This document shows, one piece after another, positions 22,201-31,800 of a DNA stretch of 64,000 nt (positions within the stretch are counted from its first letter, which is position 1; every line of letters starts with the position of its first letter). Made by a program: the position numbers and the translations under genes. The notes under the pieces are model-generated. The model worked only from the letters and a program-made list of their open reading frames with translations, was not told the DNA's origin and did no database searches. Source of the stretch: Flavobacteriales bacterium (GTDB taxonomy: Bacteria > Bacteroidota > Bacteroidia > Flavobacteriales_F > PHOS-HE28); the NCBI GenBank assembly GCA_016718655.1, contig JADKCV010000002.1:62001-126000 (forward strand), in the 5' to 3' direction.

Positions 22201-25200
22201 CGGCGCCAAGAGCTCAACGATAGGATCGTCGCGGCCAAACAGCTCTATACGTCCGGGACGTTCCTTGCAGTTCTGAACTATGTGTTCCTCGAAAGTGCCA
22301 CCTGGGATACCGATCCATCCACCGACTACATCACCCTCCTCTACGAATTGGGGGATCCCATCCTATCCGATTGCGCGGTACAGATTGTGACACAACGTTT
22401 GCAACTGACGGTGGACGATTTCAAGTTCGTCATGGACATCGGCCTCAAGCGTTACGCTGGAAGCACGGTGACCGACGGGGATCTTTCGCGTCTTTGGTCA
22501 ATCCTCGGTGAAGCGATCCGCAACAACCGGTTCACCAGCACATGGAAGAACGAAGAGTCCAGCGTGGCGCAATGGAAGTTCCATAAGGCCCAACTACCCC
22601 TATGGCGAGCTACCGCTGAACGGCGAAGGGAATGGCTGTCCGCCCTAGCCGAGAATAGTGTTGCCCCGATCATCGATGCTGACCTGATCGGTCCCGGGGA
22701 CCTGCTTGACCCGGTGCCCACCGATCGTGCTTTCTCCCTATGGAAACAGCGTTGGGTGGAGATACATGGCCCCTACGCCGGCTATCCGAACGACGGGAAC
22801 GCAGGTTGGCTCAATGATGTGAGTACGACGGGATTGACCAGTCCAACAGCCCTTGACGCCTTGATCAGGACCCACTTGGACCATGCGGAAAGTAGTCTTG
22901 AGGTGATCCGCATGCAACGGGAGGATGGTGTGGACATCCGGCCGCGACTCGCTCAGTTGCAACTGTCAGCCGCGGAATTCGAGCAGTTGTTGGCATTGCG
23001 TGACATATTACCCCTGGCCCCATTGCCTCCACAGGACCTCCTGACCGCTGAAGAGAAAGTGATGATCAAGCGGATCCTGGCCCAGGTGAAGAAGCGGCGC
23101 AATGCGTTCACCTATCGCGCCCAAGAGGCTGACAGGATGGACCCGGAAGAGGTGATCACCCTTTCACAGGACTGGTTCAAGATCCCCGAACAGAACTTGG
23201 ACCGATTCCCTCCGCAAGCCGAACATCCACTCACACCTTGGCTGGCCCACGAGCGTGACCTGATCGCTTGGCGTCGCGAACTCACGGGTCGTATCGAACA
23301 AGAGAAGAGCGTGATCAGTGCCTTGGAGGAAATGCTCTACGAGGTGGACGAGGCCATGGTGGTCCATCTGCGTGATGTGCTTACACAAGCCTGCGGCGAA
23401 CCGAACACGGAACTCTTGCAAAATGCTCGTGCGCTAGGCGATAGGTTGCTCATCGACCTGGAGAACAATTGCTGCTACAAGACCAACCGGGTCGCCGCTG
23501 CCATCGAAACCCTGCAGCAACTGCTGTGGAAGAACCGAACGGGGGACATCCTTGCCGACTACCCTGCGATGCGCTTCACCGGCGAGGACTTCGACGGAGC
23601 ATGGACCTGGATGGGGAGCTACGCGAACTGGCGCGCTGCGATGTTCGTTTTCCTTTATCCGGAGAACGTGCTCATTCCCAGCTTGCGCAAGGAACAAACC
23701 CCTGCGTTCAAGGAATTGGTGGAGGCTACACGGAACAACCGTCGATTCGGACCCAAAGAAGCCTGCCAAGTGGCACGGAAGTACCGTGACCATATCGTGG
23801 ATGTGGCAGCGCTTGACGTGAAGTGTGCGGCGGAGGCGGAGGTGTTCGTTCGCACAACAGGCTGTGGTGTTCAAAGCACCACAAAGCCGCGCTACACGTT
23901 CGTGTTCGCCCAAAGTCGCATCACCCACATGTCCTATTATTCCACCGTGGATACCAGGGACCCTGAGGCGATCGACCAGAACAGCTATTGGCAACCGATA
24001 CCCGGGCTCGATGAAACCGTGCGTATCGTTGGATGCTCCGTCTTCTTCCCGGAGCAGGTTGAAGAATTCATCTATCTTTTCTTCACGAGTACCGGTTTGG
24101 AGAACAAGCCCAAGTTCTTCGCCTTGCGCTTCAACCTGCTCAACGGCTTGTGGGAAGAGGAACCATTGGAATTCCAAGTAGAGCTGGACGACCTGTCCAT
24201 CTCCAGTTCATCCCCCGCTTCGGAGTATGTCGGGTTCCGGAAGGAGGATTTCTCGCCGGAGATAAAGGCCATCGCCGTGCGTCAGATGAACGATACCGGG
24301 GTTCCTCCTGTTGTCGCCGTCTCGTTGCAAAAGACCGGAGGATTGTCACAAGACGTATACACCTTCTACTGGCCCATGCACGAAGCCGGGAAGGAATTCA
24401 AACCCCGATGGAACGGGGATGGTTGGCGTCTGAGCATTGTAGGGAACAAGGTGCTCAAGGGTCTCGTGCGTTCGTTCGTAGGTATCTGGGTGGATGAGAA
24501 CTATACCACGCTCGATCATAGCCTCTTCGTTCTGCGTTCCGGCACCACCATGGCGACCAACCCCGCATGGGTGACGTGGAATGCAAGGATGCAGGTTTTG
24601 CAAGCTGTTTTTGTCTACTTCAGCAGCGTACCTTGGTTCGTGACCACATGCACCATTGCAGGCGAAGTATTCAATCGGTTCTCATATCCCGTCATTAGGC
24701 AGAACCATATCAATCAACAGCCACCACCCACGATCCCGGTGGAGCACTCTGCAACCGACTACCTGGCCTACGTCCAGATCTTCGGAGGTGCGAACTATGC
24801 GGACACGATCTTCATTCCGGCGGCGTACAGTACATCCGTTGCAAAGGAGATCCGAGAACTGGTACCCTTCTACGATCGGAGGACGATCCACTTGGAATAT
24901 ACACAGAACGGTGAACGCAAGCAGGACATCGTAGCCTACTCTTCCGTCGATCCGGCCATACCCATCGTTTCAAGGACCACACCTCCCGCTTCGGCGTTCC
25001 CGGAGGGCACGCGCCTCATCTCACCGTTGCGTGCAGCACGCTTCTTCGACCCTTCAGATGGAGCTTTCGATACCGGCGGGTTCCTCGTCCATCAAGCGAC
25101 CTTGAACGGTGGGCGCATCGCGCTCTCGTGGTACGCCAAGTCGTACGAACCGGACACGGTGCAAAGCACGATGCACGTGACCGCGGAGGCCACGAGGCTC

Positions 25201-28200
25201 ACCCCACGCATCGACTCGGTGCCTGTGATCCAGAGCGAGTTCACGGCAGCTGAGCTCGATCTACGCAGGAATACCTCGCAGTACGACCTTGCACAGAACG
25301 TCGATCCCAATTTCAGATTGGTGGAGTACGTGCATGAGGCCTACTACTTCGTCCCGCTGCAGATCGCGCTCCAACTTTCCACGAACGGCTACTACCAGGA
25401 AGCGTTGGACTGGTTCCGCACCATCTATGACATCAACCGACCACTCGACGCTCGTAAGATCTATTACGGCCTGGTGCTCGATGCACAAGGTGTGGTTCCC
25501 TCCTCACGCGCTACCGATTGGTACACGGACCCCCTGAACCCGCATGCCATCGCGGGTATGCGACCGCACACCTACACGCGCTACACGGTCCTGGCCATCG
25601 CGCAATGCTTATTGGACTACGCCGATTCGCAATTCACCGTGGACACCTCCGAGACGGTACCACGCGCTCGTGAACTCTATGAGGATGCGATCGCTCTGTT
25701 GAACATGATCGTCACGGTCGAGCCTTGCCCGTATGATGAGGCTGTGCAGGAATTCGAGAACGCTGCGGAACTCGGCACGTGGGGATCCACCTTCCGGGAT
25801 ACCTTCCAAGAGCTGGAACCACTTTCCACCACCACCGGGTTCCCAGGACTCGTGGAGGACATCAATGAGGTCCTGGTGGATAGCATACCGATGGAGGAAC
25901 GCCTCGTCTCTGTTCGTGCCTTGATCGATACCGCTCAAGGGAATGTGGCCACCCGAACGTTCACCACGGTGATGAGCACCGGAAGAACACAACTGGATGC
26001 CTTGACCGCTGCTGCGCTCGGCACACGCGAGGCACAAGCCACAGCTGCGCGCTTGAGCGATACCGGACGCCGGACCTTCACCCAGGTGATGGAGACCGTG
26101 ACCGGCTTGCGTGAAGCGGATCTCACAGCAGGGTCCTTCCCGTGGTTCACCGACCCGAACGAAACGCTGGCCAACTCCCGCGCGACTGAAGTGGATCCCT
26201 ATAACCCGGGCCGCACGGGCACCTTGATCAGACAATATGAATCCCGACCGGCGGATGGATTCCTGATCAATAGCCCGTTCCCCGATATCCGCCTTTCGGG
26301 CCTGCCCTTCACCTTTTGCGTGGTGCCGAACCCGATCGTCAAAGCCCTGCGTATGACCGCTGAAGTGCAATTGTGGAAGATCCATAACTGCATGAACATC
26401 GCCGGTATGGTGCGCGAGTTGGACCCCTTCGCCGCACCCACCGACAGCACCACAGGTATACCGGTGATCGGACCGGGCGGCACGCTCAGCATCCCCACCG
26501 GCCGGCAACTGCCACCGAGCTCCTATCGCTACCGCGTGATCGTGGACCGGGCCAAACAACTGGTCGGGATGGCCCAGCAGGTGGAGGCCGCCTTCCTGGC
26601 AACCTTGGAGAAACTGGACGCCGAACGCTACTCGCAATTGCGCGCGGAGCAGGACATCGAAAGCACCAAGGCCAATGTGAAATTGCAGGACCTGAAGATC
26701 AATGAGGCGAACAATGGAGTGAAACTGGCCGAGCTGCAAAAGGAGCGGGCGCAGATCCAGTTCGATCACTTCGATGAGCTGCTGGAGCGGGGGAACAGTG
26801 CACTAGAGATCGCGGCGTTTTCGGCACTATCGACGTCCGTGGCCATCCAAATAGCCACATCAATAGCGTATGTAGCATCGGGGGCACTCAAAGCTACCTC
26901 GCTTATATCCGCAATGGACGCTCAAAGTGAATTTGCTAAGGCACTCGATTCCTTGGCGGGTTCATTCTCGTCCTCATCGAATTTGTTGCAGCTCTTCGCC
27001 TCCTTCGAGCGCCGAAGAGAGGACTGGGAGTTCCAAAAATCGTTGGCCAACCAGGACCTTAAGATCGGCCAACAAGGCATCGTGCTCGCCCAGGATCGCG
27101 TGCGCATCGTTGGCCAGGAGCGTACCATAGCCGTGTTGCAAGGCGACCACGCCAGGGCCACCATGGATTTCCTGAAGAACAAATTCACCAGCGCCGAACT
27201 GTACGAATGGATGAGCGGAGTGCTCGAGGATGTCTATGCCTACTTCCTTCAGGAGGCCACGGCCATGGCCCTGCTCGCGCAACGGCAACTCTCCTTCGAG
27301 CGCCAACTCGACCTGCCACCCTTCATCCGCACCGATTATTGGGTGGTGGACGCCGGCAGCATGGGTGGTGTGAGCCTGACCGGAGAAGGTGCAGTGGACC
27401 GGCGGGGCATCACTGGCAGCACCCGGCTGTTGAAGGACCTGTACGAGCTCGACCAGTACGCCTTCAGCACCAACACGCCGAAGTTGCAAATGAGTAAAAC
27501 CCTCTCCCTCAATGAGATCGCACCTGAAGAGTTGATGGCGTTGCGTGACCGTGGGGTGGCCAACTTCCGAACCACGCAGGACCTGTTCGACCGCGACTAT
27601 CCGGGCCAGTACCTGCGCCTGATCAAAAAGGTCAACGTGACCGTGATCGCGCTCAACCCGCCCACCAAAGGGATCAAAGCCACGCTGACCAATGGCGGTG
27701 TGTCCCGCGTGATCACCGGGGGAACGATATTCCAGGAGCGCATCATCAACCGGCTTCCCGAACAGATCGCGTTGAGCGGTGGTGTCAACGACCAAGGCGC
27801 GTTCCAATTGCGCGGAGAAGGCGAATTCCTCGACCCCTTCGAGGGAACCGGTGTGGATACACTGTGGGAGTTCCGTATGGAGAAAGCCGCCAATCCCTTC
27901 GACTATGGCAGCATCGCTGATGTACTGCTCTCGATCGAGTACGAAGCGCTCAGCAGTTTCACCTATCGGCAAAGTGTGGTGCAGCGCCTGAACAGCGAGC
28001 CATTGAGCGCCAACTTGGCCATCAGCTTCAAGAACAACCTGCCGGACCAGTGGTTCGACCTGCATAGTCCGGCACAGGTGGCACTGCCGTTCACAGTGGA
28101 TCTCAGTGTGAACGCCCGCGACCTCGCCCCCAACATCAATGGGCCCAAGACCATCCAACACGTCGCCATCTACTTCCTGATGAAGAACGGGGAACTCTTC

Positions 28201-28449
28201 GATCAGGTGGTCGCGCTCGGGTTCAACGGTGCGCCGGGCTACGAGGCGTTACCGAACGAGAACCTCATCTCCACACGCTTGAACGCACAAGGCTTTGTGA
28301 GCCTGCAAGGTCTGGCCGGACCTGAAGGACCCTGGACCCTGCGGTTACAGGACACCGCACGCACACGTGCATTGATGGCGGAGGACCTGGTAGAGGACAT
28401 CCTGTTGGTGATCAACTATGGTGGTGAAACGGCACCTTACTCCAACTGA
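19297..28449 (+). CDS. Tc (ABC) toxin A subunit: receptor-binding, pore-forming translocation component
   Basis: About 3050 residues, rather longer than typical TcA. TcA forms the pentameric channel that binds target cells and injects the TcC tip. A carboxypeptidase-regulatory-like beta domain lies near 178-230 (VTGIVLDSASREPKAGVRV). The middle is the helical shell and neuraminidase-like region. TcA hallmarks cluster in the last third: YFVPLQIALQLSTNGYYQEALDWF (about 2010-2040), FCVVPNPIVKALRM with KIHNCMNIAGM (about 2340), a long coiled coil (about 2420-2500), a hydrophobic channel segment (about 2503-2540), FERRREDWEFQ, and a TcB-binding domain with DLYELDQYAF, LSLNEIAPEELMAL and DYPGQYLRLIKKVNV. 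No signal peptide is present, as usual for TcA. The ATG at 19297 was chosen over 19165. The ORF has no frameshift over 9 kb. The receptor cannot be predicted. Confidence 0.92.
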   Translation: MPAPPPYYGFSAYFPTIDSTEVGVLIPLIKLKDGTRDIYQLSQCEVVDLSDELKRSEDLFKAFWGTFKDTATVIVDAYRPLDPSNPTPQEEVHLLSAATAFLDHWPDTKAMSLKWLLDQIGSKTRVDGSYAALEEALKLSDVEVVPWLEKDFFDALARYYIAMAGRYIAQALKQYTVTGIVLDSASREPKAGVRVRVFEKSFSPERTHGTTFSNNEGHFRLTFSAIELDRTKHALDLGLSHIHLTGEVIRSLSFKAEEPGKVYVVEANFTTVTSNSVSITSTGINVPVDVASYLSSQGIVLNRLEDIRQLGGLINLPSSAVNKSDLALLKLDGLASLELINPDHSKNGTLFQRGYTSVSRIANTTREQFVRANTSILGEFGAAQVHYRARAVHLYALNTLAGGLAPQPTGEVPSTAPIAAATGCGCSDCASAVSPLAYLADLLSFTLDNVDSAPDTDITLAYLKDHFFHELGALPANCSSLKTTMCQNRIAAEVLRQYYATSAISSTRTAQQIDALEAGEHTYLAETYEYLLSKLGTGYTEIRRMRSVSDEKERKRLSDRLGIVLDDGTPSDTIQQLFIDLSSPTAPTEQALEQLFGHRKTTPFSLALPPESNLSKWKKARLREIWREQDVPRNSYWRSGERGLIIDPDVVTVDDLRSPTDNDPAYIIWKRRREWIDTVIERLDGTDTRVNVLPTDAFADEQLLVAFGTGVFTVPANNMIHYTGSEIDQDFTVLKKYVIDGNTYFKVAEPIVSDDHSGTFTTVTPLQSHTNLAVKVLNADSMIALMRSNAVFAYESTNLPAVWGSGTSADFIQTLRLQHAAAAAGDLDEQTDLMGLGLSVSATGRLLELYDKHQLDPLGHHATGALTTSEWREFQDILVASLKFHLTSTTDTWKDEEAAIDLGPHSFWASLNEPKVGAWPILEGDNALLDPVNTALNALVEVTARERPSNRFNMGSMTDTTGWDVLAIRRQELNDRIVAAKQLYTSGTFLAVLNYVFLESATWDTDPSTDYITLLYELGDPILSDCAVQIVTQRLQLTVDDFKFVMDIGLKRYAGSTVTDGDLSRLWSILGEAIRNNRFTSTWKNEESSVAQWKFHKAQLPLWRATAERRREWLSALAENSVAPIIDADLIGPGDLLDPVPTDRAFSLWKQRWVEIHGPYAGYPNDGNAGWLNDVSTTGLTSPTALDALIRTHLDHAESSLEVIRMQREDGVDIRPRLAQLQLSAAEFEQLLALRDILPLAPLPPQDLLTAEEKVMIKRILAQVKKRRNAFTYRAQEADRMDPEEVITLSQDWFKIPEQNLDRFPPQAEHPLTPWLAHERDLIAWRRELTGRIEQEKSVISALEEMLYEVDEAMVVHLRDVLTQACGEPNTELLQNARALGDRLLIDLENNCCYKTNRVAAAIETLQQLLWKNRTGDILADYPAMRFTGEDFDGAWTWMGSYANWRAAMFVFLYPENVLIPSLRKEQTPAFKELVEATRNNRRFGPKEACQVARKYRDHIVDVAALDVKCAAEAEVFVRTTGCGVQSTTKPRYTFVFAQSRITHMSYYSTVDTRDPEAIDQNSYWQPIPGLDETVRIVGCSVFFPEQVEEFIYLFFTSTGLENKPKFFALRFNLLNGLWEEEPLEFQVELDDLSISSSSPASEYVGFRKEDFSPEIKAIAVRQMNDTGVPPVVAVSLQKTGGLSQDVYTFYWPMHEAGKEFKPRWNGDGWRLSIVGNKVLKGLVRSFVGIWVDENYTTLDHSLFVLRSGTTMATNPAWVTWNARMQVLQAVFVYFSSVPWFVTTCTIAGEVFNRFSYPVIRQNHINQQPPPTIPVEHSATDYLAYVQIFGGANYADTIFIPAAYSTSVAKEIRELVPFYDRRTIHLEYTQNGERKQDIVAYSSVDPAIPIVSRTTPPASAFPEGTRLISPLRAARFFDPSDGAFDTGGFLVHQATLNGGRIALSWYAKSYEPDTVQSTMHVTAEATRLTPRIDSVPVIQSEFTAAELDLRRNTSQYDLAQNVDPNFRLVEYVHEAYYFVPLQIALQLSTNGYYQEALDWFRTIYDINRPLDARKIYYGLVLDAQGVVPSSRATDWYTDPLNPHAIAGMRPHTYTRYTVLAIAQCLLDYADSQFTVDTSETVPRARELYEDAIALLNMIVTVEPCPYDEAVQEFENAAELGTWGSTFRDTFQELEPLSTTTGFPGLVEDINEVLVDSIPMEERLVSVRALIDTAQGNVATRTFTTVMSTGRTQLDALTAAALGTREAQATAARLSDTGRRTFTQVMETVTGLREADLTAGSFPWFTDPNETLANSRATEVDPYNPGRTGTLIRQYESRPADGFLINSPFPDIRLSGLPFTFCVVPNPIVKALRMTAEVQLWKIHNCMNIAGMVRELDPFAAPTDSTTGIPVIGPGGTLSIPTGRQLPPSSYRYRVIVDRAKQLVGMAQQVEAAFLATLEKLDAERYSQLRAEQDIESTKANVKLQDLKINEANNGVKLAELQKERAQIQFDHFDELLERGNSALEIAAFSALSTSVAIQIATSIAYVASGALKATSLISAMDAQSEFAKALDSLAGSFSSSSNLLQLFASFERRREDWEFQKSLANQDLKIGQQGIVLAQDRVRIVGQERTIAVLQGDHARATMDFLKNKFTSAELYEWMSGVLEDVYAYFLQEATAMALLAQRQLSFERQLDLPPFIRTDYWVVDAGSMGGVSLTGEGAVDRRGITGSTRLLKDLYELDQYAFSTNTPKLQMSKTLSLNEIAPEELMALRDRGVANFRTTQDLFDRDYPGQYLRLIKKVNVTVIALNPPTKGIKATLTNGGVSRVITGGTIFQERIINRLPEQIALSGGVNDQGAFQLRGEGEFLDPFEGTGVDTLWEFRMEKAANPFDYGSIADVLLSIEYEALSSFTYRQSVVQRLNSEPLSANLAISFKNNLPDQWFDLHSPAQVALPFTVDLSVNARDLAPNINGPKTIQHVAIYFLMKNGELFDQVVALGFNGAPGYEALPNENLISTRLNAQGFVSLQGLAGPEGPWTLRLQDTARTRALMAEDLVEDILLVINYGGETAPYSN

Positions 28450-28456
28450 GCACGCC

Positions 28457-28804
28457 ATGCGCATCACTCACAGAACATTGCTACTTGTTGCCTGGTTGTG
28501 CAGTATAGGCCTGCTTCGTGTACATGGTCAAACTTCAGCGCATCCTGCGGGGAGCGCTGAAGTAATGCTCGTCGATGTATTGATCGGCGCGAGTAAAATC
28601 CTTGTCATACCGCCAAGTGGAACGACCGAGGAGGTGATCATCCCGCAAAAAGGTTTGCCTGTGTGGGATGCTCATATTGCCATGGACAAGGCCATGAGGG
28701 ATCTGTTCCAGAGGCTTTACAATGACGGTTGGACCATCGAAAGCGAGCAGGATTACTCTGTCGGCAACCGGACGATCTACATTCTGAAGCGCTACCCCCG
28801 ATAG
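28457..28804 (+). CDS. Small secreted protein with DUF4177-like C terminus, inside the Tc operon
   Basis: 115 residues starting 7 nt after tcA and ending directly before the tcB-tcC ATG, so it is certainly part of the transcript. An N-terminal signal peptide (MRITHRTLLLVAWLCSIGLL, cut near VHGQ) sends it out of the cytoplasm. The C-terminal 40 residues (DLFQRLYNDGWTIES, then IYILKRY) follow the pattern of DUF4177-type domains, in which a gene-end strand closes with a KR pair. I know no Tc locus with this gene between A and B. Function is unknown; a chaperone, a release factor or a self-protection protein would each fit the position. Confidence 0.7.
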   Translation: MRITHRTLLLVAWLCSIGLLRVHGQTSAHPAGSAEVMLVDVLIGASKILVIPPSGTTEEVIIPQKGLPVWDAHIAMDKAMRDLFQRLYNDGWTIESEQDYSVGNRTIYILKRYPR

Positions 28805-31800
28805 ATGTCCCAAGAACAGAAATCCGCCCTCGGCTCCAACGTCATCTCCCTTCCCAAAGGAGGCGGCGCGGTGGCGGGCATGGGCGAGAGCTTCTCGCCG
28901 GACCTGTTCACGGGCACAGGCAACTTCAGTGTGCCCATCGCTGTGCCGCCGGGGCGCAACGGACTGCAGCCGAGCCTAACGGTGGGTTACAGCACCGGCA
29001 GTGGCAATGGGCCTTTCGGACTGGGGTGGAACATGAGCCTGCCGGGCGTGGCACGCAAGACCAACCTGGGCATACCGCGCTACGACGATACCAAGGACGT
29101 GTTCGTGCTCAGCGGTGCCGAGGACCTGATCCCGGTGGAGCGCGGGCAGGAGGTGGTGGAAGGTGTCGCACACATATGGATGCGCTACCAGCCGCGCACT
29201 GAAGGCCTCTTCGCACGCATCATCCACCACACCTACAGCGACGGACGCGATTTCTGGGAGGTGCGCACCAAGGATGGCATGGTCACTTGGTACGGCAACC
29301 CCGATGCCATCGGCGCCAACAACACCACGCTCTTCGACCCCGAGAACCAGCGCCACATCGCGCAGTGGAGCATCTTCCGCACGGTGGATCCTTTTGGCAA
29401 CGAGGTGGTGTACTCGTACGAGCGGGAGGTGCAGCTCAGCCCCTACCCCTTCGCGCAGCTCTACCTGAAGCGCATCACCTACGCGGACTACACGCACAAC
29501 GACATCAAGCGCCACTTCTGCTCGGTGGAACTGGACTACAGCGAGCGGCCCGATCCACACAGCGAGTACCGGCAAGGGTTCGAGATACGCACCACGCGGC
29601 GGTGTACTGCGGTGCGCACCTTCACGCATCCGCTGGATGGCGACATGCCCGCCGGACATGCGCCGAGCGGGAACGATGACAACACCGTGGCGGTGAAGAG
29701 CTATGTGCTCACCTACCGTGACGAGTTGGGCCACGAGGCCCACAACAAGGTGAGCCAGCTGGCCCAGGTGCAGGCCACCGGGCATGACCGCGCCAGTGAT
29801 GGCACGCCCATCACCGAGAGCCTGCCGCCTGTTGAGTTCGAGTACCAAGACTTTGACATCACCAAGCGCGACCTGCGGCCCATCAAGGGTGAGCACCTGC
29901 CCGCGCTGGGGCTGAACCACCCGGACATGGACCTGGTGGACCTGGACGGCAACGGCCTGCCAGACTTCGTGCAGATGAGCGCCGGGCAGCCCATCCGCTA
30001 CTGGAGCAACAAGGGCGATGGCGCGTTCGCACTACCGCGCACCATGCGCAATGCCCCCACCGGACTGGCCCTGGGCAGCGAGGCTGTGCAACTGATGGAC
30101 GCCGACGGCGATGGCCGGGTGGACCTGGTGATGAACGCCGCCAACTTCGCCGGGTACTACAGCCTGAACCACGACGGCGAGTGGGATAAGGACAGTTTCC
30201 GCAAGTACGACACGCGTCCTCCGGTGAACCTGCAAAGCACGCAGGCCCAGTTCATGGACCTCAGCGGCGATGGGCGTACCGATGTGCTGATCAACGCGGA
30301 CCGTTTCATCTGCTATTTCCAGAACTCGCCGTTGCTGGACACCAACCGCAACTTCGACGGACTGCAGTTCGAGAGCCGGGCCATCGGCTGGAGCGAAGCG
30401 CGTTTCGTGAACAAAGCCGGGCTCGACGACTTCCCCAACGTGAACTTCGGGGATCCGCGCATCCGCACGGCGGACATGAGCGGCGATGGGCTGGCGGACA
30501 TCGTGCAGATCCACGACGGCGGCATCAGCTACTGGCCCAACCTCGGCTATGGGCGCTTCGGCAAGCGCAGGCTGATGCGCAACAGTCCACGCCTGGGCTA
30601 CGGCTTCAACCCCGCGCAACTGATCCTGGGCGATGCCGATGGCGATGGTCAGACCGATGTGATCTACGTGGAACGCAACCAGATCACCATCTGGTTCAAC
30701 CAGAGCGGCAACGGCTTCAGCGATCCGGTGACCATCCAAGGCACACCTTCGTTCACCAACCGCGACAGTGTGCGCATGGTGGATCTGTTCGGCACGGGCA
30801 CGCCGGGCATCCTGTGGAGCTACGAACTCGGCGCTCCCGGCGCTCCGCTCGGGGCACGCATGATGTACCTGGACCTGACCGGCGGCGTGAAGCCCTACGT
30901 GATGGTGGGCATGCGCAACAACCTGGGCGCCCGTACCCGGGTGCAGTACGGCACGTCCACCGCGCACTATCTGCGGGACACCTACCGCCGCCCCATGCGC
31001 GATGAGGCCTACGACCAACTGGGCGAGTTCGTGGGTTACGCGGGCAAATGGAAGACCACGTTGCCCTTCCCCACCCAGGTGGTGGACCGCGTGGAGGTGA
31101 TCGACGAGATCAGCAAGGGCAAGCTTACCACGCGCTACTTCTACCACCACGGCTATTGGGACGGTGGCGAGCGCGAGTTCCGCGGTTTTGGGCGCGTGGA
31201 CCAGTTCGATACTGAGACCTTCGAGGCCTACAACACCGACAGCCTGATCCTGGAGGCCGATCCGCTCGGCTCACCCGTACCGCTGGGGGTGAGCGCCGAG
31301 CACTACGCACCGCCCGTTCTGGCCAAGAACTGGTTCCACTTGGGGCCCGTGGGTGCGGAGAAGGGCGATTGGAAGGAGGTGGACTTCGCCAACGAATACT
31401 GGAGCGGCGATACGAACATACTGGAGCGCGATCCGGCCATGCTGCAGATGATCGCCGGGCTGCCCCGCCGTGCGCGGCGCGATGCCTTCCGCACCCTGCG
31501 CGGCACCGCCCTGCGCAGCGAGCTGTACGCCATGGATGGCACCCCGCTGGCCAGTCGCCCCTACACGGTGAGCGAAACCCAGACGGGCCTGCGCCTGGTG
31601 GACGGTCCGAACACCAACGCCACCATCAAGGCCCTCGCCGTACAGACGCACAGCAACCACATCTTCTTCAGCTTCGGGCTCAGCAGCCGCAGCACCACGT
31701 GGGAACGCGGCACCGACCCCATGACCAAGTTCTCCTTCACCGGAGGGATCGATGCGTACGGACAGCCGCTGAGCCAGATCAGCATCGCCGTGCCAAGGGG

